Shown here in pieces: positions 1 through 4,758 of a stretch of 5,346 bases of DNA. The stretch spans positions 1 through 5,346 of the forward strand of contig JADHUF010000076.1 in assembly GCA_016784625.1 (NCBI GenBank), in the 5' to 3' direction. Made by a program: the position numbers and the translations under genes. The notes beneath the pieces were generated by a model. The model was not told where the DNA came from, did not search any database, and saw only the letters and a list, made by a program, of their open reading frames with translations. Origin of the DNA: Candidatus Nitrosopumilus sp. GTDB lineage: Archaea > Thermoproteota > Nitrososphaeria > Nitrososphaerales > Nitrosopumilaceae. Position 1 is the first letter of the stretch; every line of letters starts with the position of its first letter.

Positions 1-506
1 ATTCTTTGAGCATTATCATAATATTCTATTGCATCTTTGTACTTTCCTAAATGACTAAGAGAGATAGCTTTATTCATTAAAGCAGTAATGTCATTTGTAT
101 CTATTTCAAGTGCTTTATCATAATATTCTAAAGCATCTTGATGTCGATTTAATTCGTTTAAAGATAATCCCATACTGTTTAGAGTCCAGATATCTTTAGA
201 ATTTGAGACAAGAATTACTTTGCATAGTTCTAAAACTTGTTCATACTGCTTTAGGCTCTCAAGTGAATAAATCTTGTTTTTGAGAGCATAAGTATCTGCA
301 TCTTTAATTTCTAAGACTTTGTCACAATAAACAATTGCTTCTTCATATTTTTTTAGGTAAATTAGAGCTAAGGAGATATTTTGGAGTGCAACCATATCAT
401 TAGGGATTTTTTCAAGTAAATTTTTACAATAATTGTACATCTCATCATATTTTCCAGAATTAAACATTCGAGTAATTACATTTGTAGGATCAAGAAGGTC
501 AATCAT
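1..506 (-). CDS. TPR-repeat protein (3' end cut by window edge)
   Basis: The minus frame is open from an ATG at 506-504 to the window edge: 168 codons plus two bases, no stop seen. An in-frame TAA directly precedes the ATG, so the start cannot lie further upstream. The product is almost entirely tetratricopeptide repeats in 34-residue register: about residues 37-69, 70-104, 105-138 (LNSMGLSLNELNRHQDALEY) and 139 onward, with a degenerate unit before 37. Typical TPR positions are visible (small residue in helix A, YxxA/AIxYYDKAL in helix B). No signal peptide or membrane segment is seen. TPR arrays are protein-interaction scaffolds, so the partner cannot be read from sequence. A 15-base perfect DNA repeat at 14-28 and 116-130 is exactly 102 bases (34 codons) apart, suggesting recent repeat duplication. 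I see no TATA box at the usual distance; the T-rich stretch at 517-528 is only about 18 bases upstream of the ATG. The TPR call is firm, the cellular role unknown. Confidence 0.85.
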   Translation of the reverse strand, partial: MIDLLDPTNVITRMFNSGKYDEMYNYCKNLLEKIPNDMVALQNISLALIYLKKYEEAIVYCDKVLEIKDADTYALKNKIYSLESLKQYEQVLELCKVILVSNSKDIWTLNSMGLSLNELNRHQDALEYYDKALEIDTNDITALMNKAISLSHLGKYKDAIEYYDNAQR

Positions 507-555
507 TTAACTATAATTTAATAAAAATCCATTGTCTTTAACCTATTCTAAAATT

Positions 556-569
556 AAATAAAAAAATCT
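556..569 (-). terminator. Oligo-T terminator after the RHH gene
   Basis: On the minus strand, about 15 bases after the RHH stop codon, there is a run of seven T followed by A and three more T (TTTTTTTATTT). Archaeal RNA polymerase terminates on such oligo-T tracts without needing a hairpin. The tract separates the RHH gene from the TPR gene. No strong stem precedes it. Confidence 0.5.
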
Positions 570-581
570 TGTAAAAACTAG

Positions 582-725
582 TTATTTCAAAGTTTTACGA
601 AGAGTTTCATTGAGAACTTTAGAATAACTATATGAAGATTGTTCTTGTTGAATCATTTTTGCTTGACGAAGTCGAAGTTTTTTGTCTAGATCTTCATCAA
701 TCATAATAGTAACACGTTTACTCAT
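582..725 (-). CDS. Small ribbon-helix-helix (CopG/Arc-like) DNA-binding protein
   Basis: A 47-codon gene, ATG at 725-723 and TAA at 584-582. The protein has the ribbon-helix-helix layout: a basic N-terminal strand (KRVTIMID, residues 3-10), a first helix (about 11-28), a turn rich in Ser/Gln/Tyr (28-35), and a second helix ending SYSKVLNETLRKTLK. RHH proteins dimerise through the strand and put its residues into the DNA major groove, usually at short inverted repeats. Forty-seven residues is the minimal size, so there is no ligand domain. No toxin gene adjoins it: the flanking genes encode a CitE-like lyase and a TPR protein, so a toxin-antitoxin role is not supported. A TATA-like box and a 12-base palindrome lie just upstream, consistent with autoregulation (inference). 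The regulated genes are unknown. Confidence 0.75.
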   Translation of the reverse strand: MSKRVTIMIDEDLDKKLRLRQAKMIQQEQSSYSYSKVLNETLRKTLK

Positions 726-746
726 TTGTATCAAAATAGGTTATGA

Positions 747-761
747 ATATTATAATATAAG
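747..761 (-). promoter_or_regulatory. TATA box with overlapping palindrome upstream of the RHH gene
   Basis: On the minus strand, CTTATATTAT at 761-752 is centred about 31 bases before the RHH start codon, the expected place for an archaeal TATA box with a very short leader. A perfect 12-base palindrome, ATATTATAATAT, occupies 747-758 and overlaps it. A repressor bound there would block TBP. The region is nearly pure A/T, so both signals could arise by chance; the spacing is the main support. Confidence 0.4.
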
Positions 762-796
762 ATTATATGAAAAGTTCCAAAATTGGGAAATTATAG

Positions 797-810
797 GCTC
801 AATTATGAGC
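797..810. repeat. Short perfect inverted repeat after the CitE-like gene
   Basis: GCTCA-ATTA-TGAGC forms a five-base-pair stem with a four-base loop, starting seven bases after the CitE-like stop codon. It could be part of a transcript 3' end or a binding site for a dimeric regulator. No long T run follows on the minus strand, so it is not a convincing intrinsic terminator. Confidence 0.35.
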
Positions 811-816
811 AAATTA

Positions 817-1671
817 TCATTTTACAAGTTCAAGAAGTGCTTTTGCTTGCTTGAAATGTACTTCATCAATCATTTTCCCATCAACTGTTGTAGCACCTTT
901 TCCTTTCTTTGTGGATTTAAGATAGATTTTGCATACTTTTTCTGCCCAAGCAATTTCACTTTTGTTTGGATGAAACAATTTGTGTACAACAGAAATTTGA
1001 TCTGGATGTATGATACTTTTTCCAGAATACCCAAGGCTCTTACCTATTTTACAATCTTTTTCTAATCCCTTAGAATCTTTAAGATCTTGCCAAATTGCAT
1101 CTATTGCTACGACTCCAGCTGCATGTGCATCAACAGGAATTTTTGCTCTGGAGTATTTGGCACCTTCCTGTTCTTTGGTATATTCAATTCCTAGATCATT
1201 TAGTAGATCAAAAACACCAAAGACTACTGCAGAGACTCTATTCCCAAAAGATGCAATGCTAAATGTATTTACCACACCTTCTGCAGATTCAATAGAAGGA
1301 ATTATTTGGATTGGTTTTAATTTTCGAGTTTTTTCCAATCCAGATATGATTTTTTCAATTTTTTTCATCTCCTGGATATTGTTTACTTTAGGAATAACAA
1401 TCCCATCAATGCCTTTTTGAATTACTTCTTTAAGATCAGATGGAATTTTTCCAGATGTTGGAGAATTTGTACGAACAAAAATTGGAGATTTGTATAATTT
1501 ACGAGACTTTAATGCAGATTTGATTAGTTTTCTTGCATTTGTTTTTTCATTATCTGGAACAGAGTCCTCTAGATCAAAACAAACAATATCAGATTGTAGT
1601 TTTTTTGCTTTTTCAAGAAATCTTGGATTATTTCCAGGGACAAAAATAAGGCTACGAAAAAGCTGTGTCAT
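817..1671 (-). CDS. CitE/HpcH-HpaI family acyl-CoA lyase (malyl/citramalyl-CoA lyase-like)
   Basis: This 284-residue protein has the usual length and motif order of CitE-type TIM-barrel lyases: RSLIFVPGNNPRFLEKA (6-22), CFDLEDSVPD (31-40), VRTNSP (66-71), GIVIPKV (90-96), IIPSIESAEGV (123-133), VFGVFDLLNDLG (150-161), and a C-terminal LGYSGKSIIHPDQI (213-226). By comparison with the family, R67 would bind the acid substrate while E128 and D155 hold Mg2+; all three are present. Family members cleave or condense malyl-CoA, citramalyl-CoA or related CoA thioesters. As a stand-alone CitE with no citrate lyase alpha or gamma gene visible, citrate fermentation is unlikely. The exact substrate cannot be read, and thioesterase members of the fold also exist. 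The gene begins seven bases after the MDR stop with no promoter room, so the two are probably one transcript. The family assignment is strong; the substrate is open. Confidence 0.92.
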   Translation of the reverse strand: MTQLFRSLIFVPGNNPRFLEKAKKLQSDIVCFDLEDSVPDNEKTNARKLIKSALKSRKLYKSPIFVRTNSPTSGKIPSDLKEVIQKGIDGIVIPKVNNIQEMKKIEKIISGLEKTRKLKPIQIIPSIESAEGVVNTFSIASFGNRVSAVVFGVFDLLNDLGIEYTKEQEGAKYSRAKIPVDAHAAGVVAIDAIWQDLKDSKGLEKDCKIGKSLGYSGKSIIHPDQISVVHKLFHPNKSEIAWAEKVCKIYLKSTKKGKGATTVDGKMIDEVHFKQAKALLELVK

Positions 1672-1678
1672 TAAATGA

Positions 1679-2758
1679 TTAAGCGCCCTCTGGCTTCATT
1701 AAGATTTTGCCAAAGAGACCTTTTCCAGTTACCATCTTTGTGTGGGCTTCTGCTGCTTGTTCAAAGGAATATGTTGAATCAATTGCAGCTTTAATTTTAC
1801 CTTGACCCATCCAGTATAGACCTTGATCAAGTTCAGCTTTAGTTCCTTGTGTTGAACCTAAGATGTTAATTCCTTTAAAGAAGACATGTCTAAGATCTAT
1901 TTTTGCGTCATAACCTGTTGTTGCACCACATGAAACTAAAGTTGCACCATACTTGAGTAATGTTAGTTGCTTGTTGAAGTGGGTTTCACCAATATGATCA
2001 AAGGAAAGATCAATTCCAGGTGCTTCACCTTTCTTCTTAGCAATCTCTTTTGTAATTCCTCTAACTTCTTTATGCCAATCTTCTTTTCTATGATCTACTG
2101 CAAAATCTGCTCCAAGTTCCAGACATTTATCTAATTTGTCTGGACTTGCAGTTGCAATAACATCACAATTGTATAGTTTTGCTATTTGAATACCAAAGCT
2201 TCCTACTCCAGAACCACCACCCATAATCAAAACAGTTTGTCCTGGTGTAATTTTTGCTCTTCCAACTAACATATGCCATGAAGTCAACAAAGTCATTGAT
2301 GCAGCTGCTGCATCATCATATGATACACCTTCTGGAATTTTTGAAACATTAACTTCTGGTAAATGAATCTGTTCAGAATATGCACCCCAAAGAGGGCCAG
2401 TTTGGAAACCCCAAACCTGTCTCTGTAGACAATCAAATTCTCTTCCATCTGTACATGCTTTACAAACTCTGCATGCCAAGTTTGAATGAGATACAACTTT
2501 ATCACCTACCTTGAAATTTTTTACATCATCACCAACTGCGATGACATCTCCTGCAACATCAGATCCAGAAACGTGTGGGAGCGGAACTGCAACTGGTACT
2601 CCCCTCATTCCCCAAATATCATTATAATTTAATGCGGATGCTTTGTTGGTGAAAATTACTTCATCTGCTTTTGGTTTTGGATCATCTATATCCTGGACTT
2701 TGAGGATTTTAGCAAAATTATCATCTGGTGCATATTCATTGTATACAACGGCTTTCAT
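1679..2758 (-). CDS. Zinc-binding MDR-superfamily NAD(P)H oxidoreductase (enoyl-CoA/quinone reductase-like)
   Basis: A 359-residue medium-chain dehydrogenase/reductase. The N-terminal GroES-like domain (about 1-150) contains PHVSGSDVAG (61-70) and VGDKVVSH (84-91). Four cysteines with C-x2-C-x2-C-x7-C spacing (C96, C99, C102, C110) form the structural zinc lobe. The Rossmann domain carries the dinucleotide motif GGGSGVGSFG (180-189), followed by SCGATTG (276-282) and ILGSTQGT (299-306). The catalytic-zinc ligands of classical alcohol dehydrogenases are not evident: the usual Cys is N44 in LNYND, and the GHE motif reads GSD. This points to reduction of an activated double bond, as in quinone or enoyl-CoA reductases, rather than alcohol oxidation (inference). 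It precedes a CitE-like acyl-CoA lyase by seven bases, suggesting a CoA-thioester pathway. Acryloyl-CoA or crotonyl-CoA reduction is one option in an organism using the 3-hydroxypropionate/4-hydroxybutyrate cycle, but this is not shown. The ATG lies 28 bases after a TATA-like box. Confidence 0.92.
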   Translation of the reverse strand: MKAVVYNEYAPDDNFAKILKVQDIDDPKPKADEVIFTNKASALNYNDIWGMRGVPVAVPLPHVSGSDVAGDVIAVGDDVKNFKVGDKVVSHSNLACRVCKACTDGREFDCLQRQVWGFQTGPLWGAYSEQIHLPEVNVSKIPEGVSYDDAAAASMTLLTSWHMLVGRAKITPGQTVLIMGGGSGVGSFGIQIAKLYNCDVIATASPDKLDKCLELGADFAVDHRKEDWHKEVRGITKEIAKKKGEAPGIDLSFDHIGETHFNKQLTLLKYGATLVSCGATTGYDAKIDLRHVFFKGINILGSTQGTKAELDQGLYWMGQGKIKAAIDSTYSFEQAAEAHTKMVTGKGLFGKILMKPEGA

Positions 2759-2781
2759 GACTAAATCGAGTTTATTCCCAT

Positions 2782-2791
2782 AATTATATTT
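2782..2791 (-). promoter_or_regulatory. TATA box for the MDR/CitE-like operon (leaderless)
   Basis: AAAATATAAT on the minus strand lies in the 41-base gap after the PDCD5-family stop, centred 28 bases before the A of the MDR start codon. This is the spacing expected if transcription starts at the ATG itself, a common archaeal arrangement. No Shine-Dalgarno sequence is present in the gap, which fits a leaderless mRNA. Confidence 0.55.
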
Positions 2792-2799
2792 TATCTGTA

Positions 2800-3147
2800 T
2801 TAGATTCGATTTATCTTAAAATCACGTTTAGGTTGCTGAATAGAGAGCAATATTTGCTTTAATTGATCGTCAGTTAGTTGGCCACGAATTTTTCCTTGGG
2901 TTGCCATTCCAATGAGATATTGTTCTACAAGATCAGATAATTCTGGTTTTACCATTTTGATATTGTTTAATCTGGACCTTGCTTCTGATGAAAGAATTTG
3001 TTTTAGAATCTGTTCTTTTTGTGCTGAAATTTCTGCCTCACCATGTGAATGGTCATGAGGTTCTGAGCCATCATGTGAATGAGGTTCTGTTCCATCATTA
3101 TGAAAATGTCCATGAGATTCTGGTTCGTTTGGATTAGGATAACTCAT
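2800..3147 (-). CDS. PDCD5-family DNA-binding protein with histidine-rich N-terminal tail
   Basis: This 115-residue protein has a typical PDCD5/TFAR19 core at about residues 40-108: AQKEQILKQILSSEARSRL (42-60), VKPELSDLVEQYLIGMATQG (66-85) and IRGQLTDDQLKQILLSI (87-103). Archaeal members are small helical proteins annotated as DNA-binding; their biological role is poorly defined. The gene follows S19e by seven bases, a linkage common in archaea, so it is probably co-transcribed. The oddity is the N-terminus. Family members usually have a charged helical segment there, but here residues 10-37 contain eight histidines (12, 14, 16, 23, 25, 31, 33, 35) among Asp, Glu, Gly and Ser, including the near repeats GTEPHSHD and GSEPHDHS. 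This resembles the metal-binding tails of unrelated proteins (inference). No other Met precedes the core, so the tail cannot be removed by choosing a later ATG. Confidence 0.92.
   Translation of the reverse strand: MSYPNPNEPESHGHFHNDGTEPHSHDGSEPHDHSHGEAEISAQKEQILKQILSSEARSRLNNIKMVKPELSDLVEQYLIGMATQGKIRGQLTDDQLKQILLSIQQPKRDFKINRI
3046..3093 (-). repeat. Two 24-base imperfect tandem repeats coding for the His-rich tail
   Basis: Two adjacent 24-base units (3093-3070 and 3069-3046) encode GTEPHSHD and GSEPHDHS and agree at 16 of 24 bases. The conserved part is the GAACCTCAT core. The tail may have grown by in-frame duplication within the PDCD5-family gene. Confidence 0.6.
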
Positions 3148-3154
3148 TTTGAAT

Positions 3155-3607
3155 CTAAGTGTATACTTTCAATTGAGGATTTTCAACAATTAATTCTTTA
3201 AGAATTTCTGTTGCTAGTCTATCTAGTTTTTGCATTCCTTGTTTGGAAATAATGCGACCTTTCATCTCAATTTTTTCTACATAGCCAAGTTTTTCTAATC
3301 CATGAATAGCGTTACGGATAATTGCACCACCAGCATCTTTGTGATGAGCAGCTCCATATCCAGATGGTTTACCACCACCATAATCATTTCTTAAATCATT
3401 AACTCCAAGAGGGCCATTAAGGTAAATTTTTCTCATCAATGATGCACATCTAGTATACCACCAGTCTCTGTCTTGTGGGGGTTTATCAGCATGAGCTCCG
3501 GTTTTAACAAATGGAATCCATGATGGTGCAGGAATATCTTCATTCTTTAGAATATCTGCTAATCTTTTTATCAACATATCTGCCGGTACATCGTATACTT
3601 TTGCCAT
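3155..3607 (-). CDS. rps19e: Small-subunit ribosomal protein S19e (eS19)
   Basis: The 150-residue product matches archaeal/eukaryotic S19e in length and throughout its sequence: VPADMLIKRLADIL near the N-terminus, WIPFVKTGAHAD (30-41), DRDWWYTRCASLMRKIYLNG (46-65), GPLGVNDLRNDYGG (65-78), then IIRNAIHGLEKLGYVE (96-111) and GRIISKQGMQKLD (117-129). eS19 is a winged-helix-like protein of the 30S head, found in archaea and eukaryotes but not bacteria, and is needed for late small-subunit rRNA maturation in eukaryotes. The ATG at 3607 is preceded by a TATA box 28 bases upstream, so this gene probably has its own leaderless promoter even though the Rnp4 stop is only 31 bases away. The PDCD5-family gene follows after seven bases. 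Nep1, which works with S19e in yeast, is encoded nearby at 4757-4089. Very secure call. Confidence 0.97.
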   Translation of the reverse strand: MAKVYDVPADMLIKRLADILKNEDIPAPSWIPFVKTGAHADKPPQDRDWWYTRCASLMRKIYLNGPLGVNDLRNDYGGGKPSGYGAAHHKDAGGAIIRNAIHGLEKLGYVEKIEMKGRIISKQGMQKLDRLATEILKELIVENPQLKVYT

Positions 3608-3630
3608 AAAGTGAAAAAATTGAGAATCGT

Positions 3631-3638
3631 CTTATAAA
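3631..3638 (-). promoter_or_regulatory. TATA box for the S19e-PDCD5 transcript (leaderless)
   Basis: TTTATAAG, a near-consensus archaeal TATA box, begins immediately after the Rnp4 stop codon and is centred about 28 bases before the S19e ATG. The remaining gap has no Shine-Dalgarno motif, so a leaderless transcript is likely. This is the best promoter match in the window. Confidence 0.6.
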
Positions 3639-3941
3639 TCATTGAGGTATTATTTTTCGATAAGTATGCCCACACAAATTACAAGAAATTCTGATCGATT
3701 TGACAGATGCTCTTCCTAGACGAATTCTAGAATTAATTCCAGGCGCAATAAAGGATTTACATTTTTTACAAAAAACCATCTTTAGATCATAAGGCATTCT
3801 AATTTTATGTCGAGTACTAATTCGACGAGCAAGAAAAGCTTGACGTTGAGAAAGTTCAGGATTTATTTTTGCATTAATAATTGCATTTTCAATAAGAATT
3901 TGCATTCTTTCCATTGCAAGTTTTCTAACTGCAGGCTTCAC
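3639..3941 (-). CDS. rnp4: RNase P protein subunit Rnp4 (Rpr2/Rpp21 family)
   Basis: A 100-residue basic protein with the Rpr2/Rpp21/SNM1 layout: an N-terminal helical region (ERMQILIENAIINA, 11-24; SQRQAFLARRISTRHKIRMP, 31-50) and a C-terminal zinc ribbon with two CxxC pairs (C58/C61 in FCKKCKS, C87/C90 in SCNLCGH). PGINSRIRLG (67-76) between them is also characteristic. Rnp4 is one of the protein cofactors of archaeal RNase P, pairs with Rnp1 (Rpp29), and helps the catalytic RNA cleave the 5' leaders of pre-tRNAs. The start is taken as GTG at 3941, because residues 1-9 (KPAVRKLA) look like part of the domain; the first ATG is at codon 10 (3914) and is the alternative. The frame upstream closes at a TAA about 10 codons away with no ATG. 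It lies 51 bases after a tRNA-Gly gene on the same strand, so its own enzyme would process a shared transcript. Confidence 0.93.
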   Translation of the reverse strand: MKPAVRKLAMERMQILIENAIINAKINPELSQRQAFLARRISTRHKIRMPYDLKMVFCKKCKSFIAPGINSRIRLGRASVKSIRISCNLCGHTYRKIIPQ

Positions 3942-3981
3942 AATAATTTCTAAAAGTACACCTAAAAATTAGTTAGCATTA

Positions 3982-3992
3982 AAATGAAAAAA
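3982..3992 (-). terminator. T-rich tract at the tRNA 3' end
   Basis: Immediately after the discriminator base the minus strand reads TTTTTTCATTTT, a six-T run plus a four-T run. Such tracts terminate archaeal RNA polymerase. It probably ends most tRNA transcripts before Rnp4, although read-through is possible because no clear TATA box for Rnp4 was found in the remaining gap. Confidence 0.45.
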
Positions 3993-4066
3993 TGCAGTCA
4001 GCGGGATTCGAACCCGCGTCACAGGGTTGGAAACCCCGAATACTAACCAGGCTATACTATGACTGC
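3993..4066 (-). tRNA. trnG: tRNA-Gly (anticodon UCC)
   Basis: A 74-base cloverleaf read on the minus strand. The acceptor stem is GCAGTCA paired with TGACTGC (seven pairs), discriminator A73. The D stem is GTAT/GTAT (two wobble pairs) with a loop holding A14, GG (18-19) and A21. The anticodon stem is CGGGG/CCCTG with one G-T wobble; its loop TTTCCAA places T at position 33 and TCC at 34-36, with A37. The variable loop is TGAC, and the T arm is GCGGG-TTCGAAT-CCCGC. UCC reads GGA and, by wobble, GGG. C35, C36 and A73 agree with archaeal glycine identity. There is no intron and CCA is not encoded, so it must be added enzymatically. It lies between Nep1 (22 bases upstream) and Rnp4 (51 bases downstream). 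Confidence 0.96.
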
Positions 4067-4088
4067 AACAAAATGAAAACTTGAGTTC

Positions 4089-4757
4089 CTACATAAAAAT
4101 GGTTTTTTCACACTCATAAAGTATCCTAGCAACTACAACATGACCTTCAAATGATTCATCACCAATAGAATAAAGTGTATTTATTTTATTTTTGATTGAA
4201 TCAGAAAAATTTCCTTTTTGGAATCCTCCAAGTACAAGACATGTATCATCTGAAATCTCTGATGCAATTTTTTCATAAGAATTTAGTGTGCCTTTAGTTG
4301 AAAATCCAATTACTTTTGATGGATTAATTTCATCTACTAACTCTGAAAATGTTTTCTCTTTAATCTCAAGTAACACATCATTATTTATGATAATTTTTTT
4401 TTCTTGATATAATTTTTCAATTAGACCTTCAAATCTGTGATATGATTTTGGTATGTGGACGTTTTGACCAAAATAAATTACTTTATCATCAATTGTATGA
4501 ACAAAAAGTTTTATTTTATTTTGAAGATATAATGGAATTGTAGTAGCTTCAAGAATTGAAAAGTGTACCAGATCTGGTCGTCCTCTTTTTATTTCATTTT
4601 CAATTCCTTTCATAGCTGCAAAATGCCAAGAGTTATCTAGCAAAATTTCTGATGTAGGTTTTCCAAGTTTTCTTGCATGTGATACAACTGATGGATGATG
4701 TTTTAATTCAGATGGAACAAGTTCTAATGATGATTCAGATAAGATTAAGGAAATCAT
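4089..4757 (-). CDS. nep1: Ribosome biogenesis protein Nep1 (small-subunit rRNA pseudouridine N1-methyltransferase, EMG1)
   Basis: This 222-residue protein carries the Nep1/EMG1 signatures: a SAHARKLGKP-like block (26-34), GRPDLVHFSILEATTIPLYL (59-78), LFVHTIDDKVI (84-94), HIPKSYHRFEGLIEKLY (101-117), LVLGGFQKGNFSDS (174-187), and a C-terminal SFEGHVVVARILYECEK (202-218). Nep1 is a dimeric SPOUT-class enzyme that uses S-adenosylmethionine to methylate N1 of a pseudouridine in the small-subunit rRNA (equivalent to helix 35 in yeast 18S). It also has a structural role in assembly. R60, D62 and R108 lie in the regions that contact RNA in homologues; the usual Arg in the PRxY motif is Lys here (K104), a mild change. 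The ATG lies one base after the stop of the upstream glycosidase-like gene, so the two are almost certainly co-transcribed. Very secure call. Confidence 0.95.
   Translation of the reverse strand: MISLILSESSLELVPSELKHHPSVVSHARKLGKPTSEILLDNSWHFAAMKGIENEIKRGRPDLVHFSILEATTIPLYLQNKIKLFVHTIDDKVIYFGQNVHIPKSYHRFEGLIEKLYQEKKIIINNDVLLEIKEKTFSELVDEINPSKVIGFSTKGTLNSYEKIASEISDDTCLVLGGFQKGNFSDSIKNKINTLYSIGDESFEGHVVVARILYECEKTIFM
4092..4099 (-). promoter_or_regulatory. Possible TATA box for tRNA-Gly inside the Nep1 3' end
   Basis: TTTTTATG on the minus strand covers the last codons of Nep1 and is centred about 30 bases before the mature tRNA 5' end, suitable for a start a few bases upstream of the tRNA. 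It is only a moderate match, and the same bases are constrained by coding. Co-transcription from the Nep1 promoter is the alternative. Confidence 0.3.
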
Positions 4758-4758
4758 T

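Noticed and set aside
582..725. Toxin-antitoxin module with the RHH protein as antitoxin
   Set aside because: No toxin-sized gene overlaps or follows it. The next gene is a TPR protein separated by an oligo-T terminator.
682..1065. Plus-strand open frame of 127 codons
   Set aside because: It lies antisense to the RHH and CitE-like genes and across their intergenic gap. Its composition is Phe/Ile/Cys-rich with no domain motif, as expected of a complement-strand shadow in AT-rich DNA.
1010..1678. Two plus-strand open frames (1010-1420 and 1490-1678)
   Set aside because: Both are fully antisense to the CitE-like lyase, whose motifs run unbroken across them; no recognisable protein features.
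2293..2505. Minus-strand open frame of 70 codons in another frame
   Set aside because: It is embedded in the MDR gene, where the main frame encodes the conserved zinc lobe; a frame shadow.
3942..4088. tRNA-associated integration site (att) of a mobile element
   Set aside because: Both flanks are core archaeal genes. No integrase and no second copy of the tRNA 3' end is present in the window.
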